A DNA stretch of 64,000 nt, from NCBI RefSeq assembly GCF_008831285.2, contig NC_045140.1, positions 17,296,370-17,360,369 of the forward strand, read 5' to 3'. This document shows positions 47,114-60,900 of this stretch, one piece after another. This DNA is from Nymphaea colorata (Eukaryota; Streptophyta; Magnoliopsida; Nymphaeales; Nymphaeaceae). Below the pieces are notes generated by a model. That model was not told where the DNA came from, made no database searches, and saw only the letters and a list, made by a program, of their open reading frames with translations. Position 1 is the stretch's first letter, and each line of letters begins with the position of its first letter. Made by a program: the position numbers and the translations under genes.

Positions 47114-48590
47114 CAGCAAATAACTAATGAATATTTTTTTTAGAAAATATTGGAAAAATGTCAGCATATATACATGCCCACACCAAACAAGTTAGGAATA
47201 AAGCATCAATGATGCAAAAGATGAAGCAATCGCTATTATCGACTTAAGATATTCTCAGAACAAGTGTTTTTTTTTTTGTTCTCGTATTCTCTTTAGATTG
47301 TTTTCATTTGAAAACAACGTTCTTCAGGGCTATAATTTTTTGGAAGATTTTTTCATGTAATTTAAACGCAATAAATAGTATGAGTAGAATTCTCATACGC
47401 CACCCGTGAACGGATGCGCACCCCTCGTGTCGTAAAAAAACAATTTGTCAGGTCACAAAAAATAATAAACAATGAAGAAAGATGCAATAAGAGACATGCA
47501 GAAAATGACTAAAGAAATGAGGCACGGAAATATCAAACAGAGAGTAAAAAAAATGAGGGTAGAAGATGTTGCCCATAGATTTTCCATCTTCATTTGCTTT
47601 GAATATTGCTGCAGCTGACAGAGACCTGCCTGGTTCCATCATTGTCGTGTAGAAAGAGATAACACCAAAGCACCGTTTCGTCTTATGCCAAGATCGAATA
47701 CTGCAAATGTTATAAAGCAAAAGGAAAACGAAAAAAAAAAAAAGAAGAGGAATAGATCGGTTGCAAATAAATATATGAATATAGAATAGAAGATGCTCCT
47801 TCCTTGTAAAAGTGCGTTCTGTTGATAAGATACTGCCAATGATCGGGCTGCCAAGTATAAAGACAAAGTTATATTCAATAAGTTTTCATCTTTGTTTTTT
47901 TTTTTAAAAAAAAAAGCATAGTAAAAAGGTATATGTATTTCTATATATATACACACTATATGATTATGATATTGGATGAAAATCATATGAGCCATCGATG
48001 TTATAGATATTGGATGGTGAAGATTAAACTAAAGAAATAGAAACAAAGTTCTACTTTCAATATATAAAAGGACCTCTCATTAGGAGGAAACAAAACAGTT
48101 TTCCTTAATATAAATTGCCTGTCATCTTTTCAAGTATGTCTTGAAAATACAACTTTGTTTCAATTTTGTTTATCATTTAATATCCTCAAACTCAACGGCT
48201 CACTGATTCTCATCCCATCTAAATATATAAGCGTTTGGTAGCTATGTCAAAAAAAGGGTGTAAACTAATACTAAATAATAAAAATGTTTAATATTTTTTT
48301 AACAGTTCAATGTTTCTAGTTATTATTATATATATATAAATTAAAAACTATTGGATGAATAAAAAATAAAAAAAAATCGTTAAAGTTTTTGGTCGTAAGG
48401 CACTAATCATGGTTTTTGGTATAATGACAGTTTATACTTTCAGAGTACTTTTAGCGGCAGGCTTTAAATGTTAATCATCGAATTTTTCTTATGAGAACGA
48501 AGAAGAATTTTATCAAGAATTTATAGTCTGATTTTGAAACGTTGGATCTCTCAAATCAATCAGCCTTTTATCTAAGATCCGAAGCGATCA
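42000..48590. other. Gene-poor AT-rich region
   Basis: No gene is supported in 6.6 kb. Two related stretches at about 43,655-43,730 and 45,400-45,480 share GGGGCACTAATACAA/GGGGACATTAATACAA and AGTCTTA and probably derive from one small repeat family. TA runs lie at about 45,486-45,500 and 47,081-47,106. A moderately GC-rich block at 44,500-44,940 has frames without known motifs. A 125-codon minus-strand frame at 43,237-43,614 is unrecognised and isolated. Confidence 0.5.
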
Positions 48591-48893
48591 AACACCACCT
48601 CATTTCCTTCTTTTAACATTGGTTATTTCTTTTTATTTTCCATTACTTTCCTTTCATTCCAAACGTAATCGGACAAGAATTAGCCCGATTGATGCAATTT
48701 CCGTAAACCCCAAGACGCAAGAAGGCCATCGAGAAAACTCTTGCCCAGCGCTCAAACCCGTGCGCGGGAATCTTCGGGGAGAAAATATTTCCCGCGAGAG
48801 AAGTGTCGTTTCCGATTTCGATCTTTTTCGCAAGTCACGAGTCGTAGGCCGTGAACTCTTCCGAAACCTGAAGTCAATCCGACAATTGGGAAA

Positions 48894-49354
48894 ATGGATT
48901 CCTCCGTCTGGAGGATCGCCACCATCACCGGCCATTTCCAGCACCAGAGAGTAGCGGTTTCCGCCTTCCTTCTCCTTCTCTGTCTTCCTGTTTCCCTCGC
49001 TCATAATCTCAACGCCTTTCTTTTTCTTTTCTGTTTCTCTTTTTGCTATATTAAAGTTGATCAATAGAAGGTAGAGACTGGGTGGAGGACATTTTGGGAC
49101 GTGACGAGTCCCCCCGTCAGTCCTCTGATGTGTCGGGAATATGTTGGGGTAATCTTGCGATGTGATAAGGAGGATCATGAATTCAGTGATTGTCGAAGTG
49201 TGTCCGATCTTTCGAGATATTTGTATTTCCGGATATGTGGGTCGCGGTTTTTCCCCGAGTAGACCGAATATCAAAGGAAATACCGGGAATTAAACTTCCT
49301 AAACTTTCGCTGCCGTCGACTTTAGCGTAAGGTTTAACAGAAACTCGTTAACCT

Positions 49355-49393
<39 letters not shown>

Positions 49394-52300
49394 TTTTCCT
49401 GATACCTCTGAAAATATCAGCTGAATGTAATTTTTGCTCAATCCAAACTGGTAACCTGACTTCTGCAATGTATATATTTGGAACAGCTTATGTTTGAAAA
49501 TGTATTTAGAGAATGGTGCTTTCAATTATATCAGTTTGATCATAAGCATGTTCCTTATTAAATAAGCAATGATGGATGAGTTGTGTTTCTTTGTTCAGAG
49601 GTAAACAGTTTCTGGAGCAACAATACATTGGATCTTGTGATTATAGCGAATGACTCTCTCTTGTCTCCCTTTCACAGGTTGTGGACTTTAACACAGGAGG
49701 CGTGAAGTTAAAGATAGCACCAAAAGTTTCTGATGCCATCTCACGGGGTCTTCCAGTTGTTGCCTTGGAGTCTACAATAATTTCTCATGGTACTTAGTAT
49801 AGAGTTATCGAATACGCTTAATTTGGGTTCTCCTTTGAGGAATAGCTTTCTGCTGGCAATCTTCCCTACATGCCCAGTCATGTTTGGTCTTCACAATTTC
49901 TAGTGGGCAACAATTAAGTCTGAATTTTCTTTGGCTAACTTCGTCCTGTTGCATCTCCATTGCAAGTGTTTGGGAATGAATGGTCACGTTCACTTGCATG
50001 GTAGGACGCAGAGCTTTGCGTGTACACTGATAGCATACAAAAGCTTGTTGACATCCTTGTATTCTTGGGCTACGTAATCGTTTAGATTTTCATGAATATT
50101 CACTTTCTGTTACTTTAGTTATTGTTGTGGAAAGAAATCCTTGTTATTCTACATGCTCAGAATGCCATTGTCCTTTGGAAGCCTGAGCATTCATTTCAGA
50201 ACTTGGGAAAAAGAGACTTGACAAAGTCTTCACGGTGCAAAAACTATGCGTGAAGTTCGTGCATAGCATTCATAATTGAATAGTTCATTTTTTCATTGGC
50301 TCATTTCTTGCTATCTCATTGATGCAGGGATGCCATACCCACAGAATTTGGAGACTGCACTAGAGGTTGAAAAAGTTGTCATGGACAATGGTGCTGTTCC
50401 TGCAACAATAGCCATACTCAATGGTGTTCCTTGCATAGGTCTTCTCTGAAATTCCAATTTATAAGCAGTTGTACTACTGGGTGATTTAAAGTATTTCTAA
50501 ATCATTATCCTTGTTATGATTTGCTTTTAGGTTTCTGTCATCAAAAACATAAAATTTTACTACGCAGGTTTTTGTATGTTCTGAACTAAATTAATACTAT
50601 ATTTGGCCGAGGATATGTTTTTATTTATTCCCGAGAAACAATCAATTTGGAAATTTTATGGTTTTTACTTTCACATTCTTTTCAGTTTCAAGTTCTTGTT
50701 GTCCTGAACTTAATTTTGAATCTATTCCTTTGAGTAATCTCGTTTTTTGTTAAAATATTGTTACATTGTTCTGATTTTATTTACGCTCCCAATTTGTTGT
50801 ACGAAAATATTAAGGAGTATACCACAATTTCTCTATTGAAGAAGCGAAAAATGTAGTAGAGAGTGTACAAGCAGAAGCAGATCAGGACTTGATCTATTAA
50901 AAATAAAATATCTTAATATCTTGATTATTTGTTTTAGTTTTGTTGTCATCACCACTGGTTGTTGATGCATTTTCCACTTGTTAGGTTTAAGCCGTGAAGA
51001 GTTGGAGCTACTTGCAAGGCTTGGCACTAAAGTTCGCAAAACTGCTCGCAGGGACATCCCTTATATTGTAAGTGGGATCCTAGTTTCCTGTTTCTGTTTG
51101 AGATGCATCTTTTCTTTTTGTCTTTTGGCCGCTTTAGTGGCATTGATGGGTTGAGTTTTAGTAGCTAGAACCAAAGCATTCCAAGTAACTTGTCACTCTT
51201 GAGCTCTCGTTTTCAGTTATTCAAAAGCCATATTTTCACTCCATACAGTTGTAAAAATAGTGTCACAACTGGATCTAGGACTTGTAATCGCAGAAGTGTG
51301 CAGCTTATCATCAGGTGATGACTGATGACAAGGGATGGAGCGAATGAGGTTTATGTGCTTGGAGAATAGTGCTTCTGCTATGTGAATGGGATTTGTATGA
51401 TGTACTTGCTTTGAAAATGATGGATTTTTTCAATCTTTTCATAACTTTCCTGCAGTTGCAGCCAGGGCCTAATATGTAATGCCTGTAATATTTAACCTCA
51501 CAGTTCATAAGAGGCATCAGTAGGAAGCAGTTCTTTCCTTCTTACTTAACTCACATTTTTGTTGTCCTGGCTATGTATTTGGTTGCTAGGTTGCAACAGG
51601 AGGTAATGGGGCAACAACTGTTTCCGCAACCATGTTTTTTGCTGCAAAGGTAATGACTAACAACTTATGACTTTTGCATGTATACCTTGTAATTGTGCAC
51701 ATTTCGTATTATAAACTTGTTCAAGTTTCTCCAAAGGTTGGCATCCCTGTTTTTGTCACTGGAGGCATTGGAGGTGTACACAGGCATGGAGAAAATAGTA
51801 AGTCTCTCTCTCCCACTGTGTGTGTATGTATGTTACCACAGATACAAAATTTTGTCACATGGAAAAATAATGGATTCATGATTTGGAATATTACATCTCA
51901 GTAAATTTGATTATGGATCTTGCACTTTTTTGCTGGAGCCTTTGGCACGAGATACACCAACGTCATATTGTTGTTCCTGTCATTGGCACATTTTCGGTGG
52001 TAGTTAGCATTTACCAATTTGATATCTTGTGTTTGAAAGACAGACTTTCTTTTCCTAAGGTTGGCTATCCTTCTGACAAAGTAATTAAGCTGGAGGTTTC
52101 TTGTTTGAGAATCTTTAAGGTTGATGGTATGTCAAAACTCATGGTATTGTTAATTATCCATGTAGCGTTGGACATTTCGTCGGACCTAACTGAGCTTGGA
52201 AGAACTTCAGTCGCAGTTGTCTCTGCTGGGGTTAAATCAATTCTTGACATCCCGAGGACTCTTGAGTACTTGGTATGTACAGCATTAACTTATTCTAATG

Positions 52301-55300
52301 GATAGATGTGGATATGAGTAATTGCACGACCCTCATTTCGAGGTCTATATAGTTTTACAGTTTGTTTCTAGCTTTACTGGGTATAGCATGCTTGGCTACA
52401 TGTACGCACATATGAACATCCATGAATTCATGTTTGTGAGTGTGGGGAAGACTGTTATGGTGAACTGTGATATCTATATGATACAGCTAGCTTGAATGGA
52501 TCTGCCACCACATATTAGGTCTAACTGTTTAGTTGTGCTTAACTTGGTTCAGAACAATTGACAACAATATGTCTGCTTTTTAGCATTTCAAAATCCATAA
52601 TATCTTTTGGGAAAGTATGTGCATTTTAGAACTTGAGGGTACATTATTCTTGCAAATTTATTGTTTATTACATGTAAGAGAAAGACAGGCATACACACAC
52701 ATGTACAAAGTACAAACCATATACATGTCTATGATCTGACTTTTTACCTTCTTAAATTATACTGAGACTTTCTTCTTGTAAATGTAGGAAACACAAGGTG
52801 TTACTGTTGCTGCATACAACACCCAAGAGTTTCCTGCATTTTTTGTTGGATCAAGTGGCTGTCAGGTTGTAATCCTTAGATCTGATTACATTCTGTTCCT
52901 TTTCTTTTCCTTTTCACTTATTCAGACTCTTTCTTGAGCGAGAAGACAGAACACTTTGAAACATAAGTAGGTGAAAAATTTATTGAACACGATAACTGCC
53001 CATTTGGTGTCACTGAATGCCGTGATATGATGTCTCAGTGGCCATCGGTCAAAGTGCTCATAGCGTAACCATGTACAGTTTATCATTATTCTATCAGAGA
53101 ATTTGAAATTGTTATTTATCCCTTGAGATCCATGCCTGATTCTGAATGACTCTATGTCGATATGCTGCCTATGATTATTTTTAATTTATCTAAATGGCCA
53201 CTTTAGGCTGTTTTAGCCTTTTTGACTCAATTAGTTTAGTTACTAAATGGGGACGTTTCAAGGTAGTCTTGAATTTAGAATTTTTTTTTTATAAATGTTC
53301 ATATGTGAATCCACAAGCGACTCTTTTAGTTTATGGATAATGTTTGTCTTGTCCTTCATGGAGGCATTCACATATTCTACATTAGATTGGGAAAATTGGA
53401 TCTTTTAATTGATGAGTGAACCATGTGAAGATGACAAACTATTGTGTTCTGGAATGCTAGCTAATCCCAATCATGAACATGTCCATAGGTTTCAGTACTG
53501 TGCTCAGGGTTAACAATAAAATACATTTAGTTCAGTAATTGCCAAACTCCAGACTCGTACCGATTTTGGTAAATTTGTAATTGGTGCAAGAATCTGAAGA
53601 ATGCTAACCATGAGCATGCTATTTCTTGTGGTGATTACCCTGTGTTTCTCCTTCATGCATTTCTCTATAGGAGATGCCCATTTAGTTAAAGACTCAGACA
53701 AATATGTGGGGGTCAGATGCGGCTTCGCTTTGGCTTTCAATGTCCAAACGCGCAAAGTCTTCAACAAGGCTTGAGCTTGAGGGGTTACGGTACTTACCGG
53801 CTAGACAGAGACCGATTTAAACCGTAGTCACACATATTGGCAAATTGAAAATATCACATGTTTATCACCAAAAAGAAGTAGAATTTTTATCGGGAAAATA
53901 GTGCAACATTTTCAGAATGTTGACAAAAATTAAATATCATGATATTTTCCCCGTTTAAAATCCTTTTGTTCATATGTATTGTCAGCATATGTTTTCCCGT
54001 GTTTGTTTTTCTTTAGAATTACATAAACTACATTGGATGTTTTTTTAATGTCTTCATGACAAAATTACTAGAAAACAAAAATTTCTATTATTATTTATAT
54101 AATTTTTAATTTTATTAACTTCTGAGTTATTCCTGAGAAAAACAAAATTTATAATGTGAAAAATGTTTCTGAGAAACTCCTAGAGTAATGTGTACCACAT
54201 GGAATCTGGCAAGAGGGTCCATTAGTGTTTCCTTGACTATGCGTTGAACTAACCTGCTTGTGTCTTCATTTGGTTTTCTTCTTTTTGTCTCATTACCAGA
54301 TGTAGTTTACCATGTGCATAAAACGACCTTGTTAAGAGTCCTTGTTTAGGGATGAACAAAATATGCTTTCATGATTTACAAGAGCAAATTGTGCGAACCA
54401 ATAGGACATTTTTTTTTAATATATTCTGACGACATGGTGTAGGTTTGTGCTTCTGTGGTTGCCCTGAACCTGTGCCACATCGGTGAGAACACCTATGGAG
54501 ACCATTTATACATATATACACATATATATATAGCAATAATAAGATTTTAAGCTTACAAACACATATAACTTATATAGACCAAAAATGCCAAGTATGATTT
54601 TACTTTGTCCTGCGTATCCTACACCTGCATCCTTGTCTAACCCTGAAATGTGTCTTTTCTTTGAATTTGTAGGCACCTTTTCGTGTGGATACACCTGAGG
54701 CTTGTGCAAGACTCATAGGTTGGTGCTCAACAACCCGTGATTTTGCAACTTTCCTGTCCATATCTCTTTCTTTATTCTGTTATGGTTTTTCTTGTTGACT
54801 TTGAAATATTGGCTGCAGATGAAAACATGAAACTTGGCATGGGCTCTGGCATTCTGATTGGGGTTCCCATTCCAGAAGCTCATGCAGCTTCAGGCACTTT
54901 GATAGAGTTGGCAATAAAGAGAGCGCTTGATGAAGCTAGGTATTGTTGTGTTTGGGTTACCCCTCATCCAACTGTGTCTGCTGAATTTGATGCCACAGCT
55001 TGCAAAGATAATCCTTTCTTCTCTTTAATGTGTCATCCTGTAAGATTTCTCAAAGTATATATTGGAAATTTTGTCATAGATTCACCTTAAACTATTTTTT
55101 CATGTACAACTGAATCAGGAAAAGTAGATAATAGGAAAAAACTAAAAAGATTTGAAATCCCTCACTTGATCAATTTTGACATCATTCAACTTGATCATTG
55201 CTTTTCCTTTTCAGTTGAACCTATCATGAAATGAACTGATTAACAGCTATCTCATTTTAATTTAGATGACTCATTATAGTGTACCTCAAAAGAAAAAGAA

Positions 55301-56236
55301 GAAAAGGTACCCAATTACTTTCAAAACACACAAATAAAATGTTGTTTCATGGTCAATTTGATTCCATTATTGAAATTTTCTGTTATTTGTTTTTATTTTC
55401 CAAATTTTGCTGTTCCATACGATACTTTTTTATGTTCTTCTATGCGGAGACCCTTGAATTGCATCCAATATAAAAATCTAGTTGAAAATCCTTTGAGTGC
55501 GACGTTTTACTCGGTGAGCTTTATTTTTCACTTGTCACAGAGTGTCTCTGTCAGAACTGTTCAGCTTAATTAGTTTAAGTTATTGGGGATTGTAGTTATG
55601 TGTGGATATGTCAAAAATACTTTGGATTTGCTACATGTAGCCAAATTACCTTTGTAATCGCACATCAAACTCCATACTGTGACCAAGCGTGCTTGGAATC
55701 AGTCTTTTGACATAGGTAGGTTCTAAAAGTGGTTTCTTCCTTTTGAAATTATTATTTGCAGGGACAAGAACATTGTTGGCAATGCAGCGACACCCTTTCT
55801 ACTTTTTCGAGTAAATGAACTCACCGGTGGAGCTTCACTGGCTGCAAGTATCCTTTATGACACTGTTCCATTTATTGGTAACCAATATGCTTTTGAAGTT
55901 GGATGAGCAAAAGGGCCATCAATCATTTGGCTTCATTTACAGCTTCCTTGCATTACCTTATTTGCTATCCCATGGTTACCAGCAACCATAGTTTTGGAAC
56001 TAGCAAATAATTGCTACTTGCATCTCTACTGATCAGGTTCAATTGGGATATTAATATTAAGAATGAGTGAACACTAACCAGACAGGAGCTAATCATTTAG
56101 CCTCTACCTTTCCCCCTCATTATTTCTTCTTGTGCTTCTTTGACCAGAATTTTCAGATATTGCACTTGTGAAAAACAATGCTCGTGTTGGTGCGGAGATT
56201 GCTGTTGCTCTTGCAAGTTTGAGGAAAGAGAGTTAA
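48894..56236 (+). CDS. PUMY: Pseudouridine-5'-phosphate glycosidase (PsuG/PUMY family)
   Basis: Twelve coding exons give 333 residues: 48894-48950, 49678-49789, 50328-50438, 50985-51067, 51590-51649, 51737-51797, 52166-52272, 52788-52865, 54673-54718, 54819-54939, 55762-55847, 56157-56236. The enzyme splits pseudouridine 5'-phosphate into uracil and ribose 5-phosphate. Hallmarks are [14 protein letters not shown] (50-63), [54 protein letters not shown] with Lys about 185 as the expected Schiff-base residue, and [19 protein letters not shown] near the C-terminus. Length is normal for the family. In plants the enzyme is peroxisomal and works with the kinase PUKI, which is not in this window. 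The exon 1 join is least certain: AGA|GTAGCG or, six bases later, GCG|GTTTCC, both in phase. The ATG is the only one in frame before exon 2. Confidence 0.94.
49356..49391. repeat. (GA)n microsatellite in intron 1 of the pseudouridine-phosphate glycosidase gene
   Basis: About 18 GA units, in the 727-base first intron. Confidence 0.95.
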
Positions 56237-56299
56237 GAAACAGGGTCTATGTTGCTTATTCATGGTATAAATGAAGGCATTGCAAACTGAGCAAACAGC

Positions 56300-57800
56300 T
56301 GCTTGATTTTATTCATGTCATGTGTAGCTTGCGTACGTAGTTGCTCAATGCAATTTTGTCCTGCTGGGTAGTAGAAGCGCGAAGATCCCTGCTCCACACT
56401 ATTTCTCGTGTCCTTCCCATGAGTCTGATAAAATTGCGGATTATGATCAATTTTGATTCTTTGATTTTTTTTTATTTTCTAAATTTTGAACTTATACACC
56501 ATGTCCCGCCGTTGATTATTTGATTTTGAATATGTGCACATGTTATGTGCAATTAGATTTATAAGAAAAACATAACCGAGAAGATTCAATGTTAGACGGC
56601 TGTTTGTATCCAGTTTGCATGTTTACTTGTGGAAGGATTGGCAAGCTTATGGTACATGTACATAGATATGGACTTTTAAATATTAAGACCAAGTAATATA
56701 GGAACCATTCTGAATTGATTGTTAAAATCTGCTGGTTGACTTATATGTTGTCAGTCAAGTAATTTTCCGAGACGATGGCTGACCATCTGAATACTGGCTA
56801 TATGAAGTTACATCTGGCGTAAAGTGCCTGGGGTTCCAGTGTTCTTCATGAACTGTAATTTCTTGTTCGCATCTTTTGTAAATTCACTTGTACAATCTTG
56901 CTTGAGATAGACTGGCAGCTCGTTTTCACGTCTGCCGCTTGAATTCCGTGTTTGGTTCCAGCTAGCTTATCGTGAGTTCATTGTTTGTCTCAAGGACGTG
57001 CTATATTGCTTTCAACTTTATCACTTCTGTCTTCAGTTTTACATGTCACGTCTCTCTATTTGCGTGACATAAATTGCAGGTTACTACTGTGTCTTCTTTT
57101 TTCACACGATGAAACTGCACCCTGCTGGAGAGACTTTGTTGCTCGCCCCGCACAGTTCGGCATAGGTGGTTGGCTTAGCCGGTTACCACTTAATTGTGTA
57201 AATTACAACGTAAAATCGACAATTAGATGAGGAGTTCCAGTTGCTGGCAAAGTTTATAGTTAATAAAGCGCAACGAAGTCGGCATTTCGTAAAAGCTACA
57301 GGAAAGATATTGCCTGCATAACGTGAAAATGTGATTCCATTAGTTGCTATTTCAAGTGAAAATTTGTTATATCATTATAAACATAGTGCAGTAATAAGCG
57401 TTTCTATAGAAAAGTGGGAGAAGTTTTATGCTGGAAAAAAAAATGCTTCATAATGAGTTTCAATCCGTCTACTTAGAAGTTGTTCAAACACTTCGCCAAT
57501 GAAAAATAACCTGCTCACACTAGAAATTTGAGGAAAATTATGCTCGTGTGTCGTTTCGGCAACGGCATCATGTCGCCATGGCGGAGTTGGAGTCAGAGGC
57601 AAAAGGGGCAATGGCGGTCTCAAAGTCTCAGCATGGCAGAAGATCGAGTTCCCGAATTCAACGTGCCTCACTTGCCACCGTAATCGCAGGGCTATTTAAT
57701 GCCCCACCAATTGGGTCTCTCTCTCAGACATTTACACAACGTCAGCCTCTGCCACAAGGTGCCAAGGTGGAAAGTTCTATATCGGGGTTCTCTGCCTCCA
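56300..57800. other. Intergenic spacer between the PUMY-type and IGPS genes
   Basis: It contains the 3' end of the pseudouridine-phosphate glycosidase transcript and the promoter of the IGPS gene. I see no additional gene. A 123-codon plus-strand frame at 57,548-57,919 ends in the microsatellite and is treated as chance. Confidence 0.5.
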
Positions 57801-57806
57801 CAGTCC

Positions 57807-57830
57807 ACACACACACACACACACACACAC

Positions 57831-57889
<59 letters not shown>
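57807..57889. repeat. Compound (CA)n(GA)n microsatellite upstream of IGPS
   Basis: About 13 CA units are followed by about 27 GA units, ending 70 bases before the IGPS ATG. It probably lies in the 5' UTR or core promoter. It opens long artificial frames on both strands. Confidence 0.95.
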
Positions 57890-57891
<2 letters not shown>

Positions 57892-57958
57892 GTTTTTTTT
57901 TTTCCTTTTCGCGAGTTAAGGATCGGTGCAAGGTAAGGCGGACTTTTGAAGCGGAGGA

Positions 57959-60900
57959 ATGGAGGGGATAGCCGTGAAGCCTGGAACTGGTGTCCACCTC
58001 CGCATGGGGTCATTCCTTAAATCTACTGACTTCGTCGAGCAGACGAGGTTTCGCTTTGGAGGTCTGACAGGAACCCATTTCAGGAAGTTGTCTCTCTCGC
58101 ATGTGCGGGCTCAACAGGTGAGAAGAAGAAAAGTAATGATTTCGTCGGTCACATATTGCTTTTTGAGTGTTTGGTTATTCTTTTGTTGTCTAGAATTTGT
58201 TCAGGTAGGTTAGGTAGGTGATTTTTCACGTTCTTGGTGGGCTTCCCTTCAAAGTGGGAACACTTCTTGCTAACTTATCTTTTACCTTTTTCCTGGTAGG
58301 ATTGGTTATTTATGTGACAACTAGTTTGATGCATCTGGTGGTTATGGAAGCTTTCTAGGTAGCTTATTTTATCTATGGAATATTTTTCGAGACTTTAGGC
58401 ATCCATCTGTATTTTTCGGCCGCTTAACTTTGAATTTTTGCAATTACCTTTTCTCTTTTGCTTTCGAAAACTTGTTCTTTCACATATCGATTTTGATTTT
58501 TAGTACACTTTTCCTGTTCATATTCTCCTTCTCTTCTTTTGCTTCCAAATGCCCTTCATACTGTTGTCTCATCCACGACGCCAACCTCATCTCTTATTTC
58601 GGATTGATTAAGGCAACTTAGATTAGTTTTGCGTGGGTTTAGGTTTTGCATTTTGAAGCTTCATCTTAGTGATGGGTCCTTGCTTGTTTAGTTGTAATAC
58701 TTACAATATAAAGAGTTTTGTAGAAGTTAAATGGGTTCGTGTTATTAGTTATTCTCTCTGATAATTGTTTTGTTTCATTTCTTGTCTTCTTGCCATGAAT
58801 TTTGCAGTCTAAGGAAGAGCATGCAACTCTCTCACCAGCTACTGTCCTTGAATTGACCCCTGCAGAACTAAAAGAGTGGCGTGAGAGTTGCGAGCAAGGT
58901 AATGTGTATACTAACCAGGGCATCAAAATAAGAAGACGTCGGCCGAACGGTCCTCTATCGCATGATGTGGGTCCTTCTCAGTTTCATTTGCACATCGAAG
59001 GAACCGCTCCTAGGAACATTCTGGAGGAAATTATCTGGCACAAGGACACAGAAGTTTCACTGGTATATATTTTAATTCTGTAATTTCCAGGTGAATTTTT
59101 TTATTTTCAGGTGAATTTTTGATTATGTGCTGCTGAATTATATTTACCATTTCATAATATTTCTTCCAGTTAAAGGAAAGCTTACCTTTGGACACTTTAA
59201 GAAAAGCACTGGAGAATGCGCCACCTGCTAGAGATTTTGTAGGAGCTCTCAGGGCATCCTATCTGCGGACAGGATTGCCAGCTTTGATAGCTGAAGTAAA
59301 GAAGGCATCTCCAAGCAGGGGAGTGCTTCGAGAGGATTTTAACCCGGTAAATTTATAATATTTTTCGTACGATCTTTTGAAGTGCCTCTATTATAACATG
59401 ATTTTGAAACAGTTCCTATAAATCGCTTTATCATTTTGGGTTACTAGATATCGTGTTGTCAACTGGTACAGATAATTTGATCTTCGAAAACTACACTTGC
59501 TCCAGCTAAATCCAGGAGGAAGATATTTTGAAAATGAAACCCTGGTTGACTGAATTTTGTATGGTCCACCTTTACACTATTGGGCCTCACTTCAGGAACA
59601 GGCACAAATACCTCAATCCTGGGAATCATAAGTCGAGACGAAATTCAATTTAGTGATTTGGAATTTCACCATTTTTTGCAGCGTATCCATTAAAATTAAT
59701 TTGTTGATATTCTCATGTTCTGTTGCGTGGGCATATGGTAGACCAATTAATTTCAGGTGCCTTTTCTGAATTTGGCTGTTCATGCTGGGTTAATTCCTTC
59801 TTGAATTGCTTGGGTCGTTAGCTAGAAATCTATTTATTTGTCTTGTTGCATTACTTTTTAGTTTTCCATTTTCGCTTTTCAGAATTTTTCTAGTTGAATT
59901 CTAAATTGGCTGGATGTCAGCAGCATCAGTGCATTCACGGCTTCTGCATTGATTGTACAAAATTATAGGAGATTCCTGTGTTGAGATCACATGTAGGATG
60001 CTGAATGCTCAACAGTTAGTCTATGATGTCATGTTGTTTGAAATTCATCTCCTTGCGAGGTAGATACTGTTCCCATGTGGAATAATGCTCATTTCCTTGA
60101 TCTATTAATGGTGAATTTTTTTACAGGTTCAAATAGCCCAGGCCTATGAAGCAGGTGGTGCAGCATGTCTCAGTGTCCTGACAGATGAGAAGTATTTCCA
60201 GGTAAATGTGTTGAAAACTATTGTGCTGTGAATACTATTATTTAGTAAGTTGTTGAGCATTGACTGATATTGATTGCTCTTTCTGAAGGGAAGCTTTAAT
60301 AATCTCGAGGCCGTGCGCAATGCTGGTATAAAGGTCTGTATTGTGTTCCTTTCTTCTTGTTGAATTTTATCTGTGCCTCAATTTCTGCATACTAACCTAA
60401 TCAAGAACTGCCAGTGCCCCCTCCTCTGCAAAGAATTTATTATCGATGCTTGGCAAATTTATAATGCTCGAGCAAAAGGCGCAGATGCTGTTCTCTTGAT
60501 TGCAGCTGTGTTGCATGATCTGGACATCAAATATATGGCTAAGATATGCAGGCTACTTGGCATGGTGGCATTAGTTGAGGTTTGTATAATTATGTAGATC
60601 AATGTTGTAAAAAGTGTATCGTAAGTTGTATCGGTCTGGCTTTAAGATACGCATTATCGTAAAATATCGTAACGTATCGTAATTGTATCGTATTAAAAAA
60701 AAATTAATCAGAAAAAATAGAAAAAAAATAGTAAAAATTAATGTATTGTAACTGTATCGTACGATACAGTGCCTGTATCATAACTATAAAATATAGGTGG
60801 TGTATCATATTGCATTTTTGAAACGCGACGATACATATCGTACGATATGGCCCCGTATCGTATGATACATACAACACTTATTTAGATTGAGTTCCTTATA

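Noticed and set aside
48654-49274. 206-codon minus-strand frame
   Set aside because: It lies antisense to the 5' UTR and exon 1 of the pseudouridine-phosphate glycosidase gene and has no family signature.
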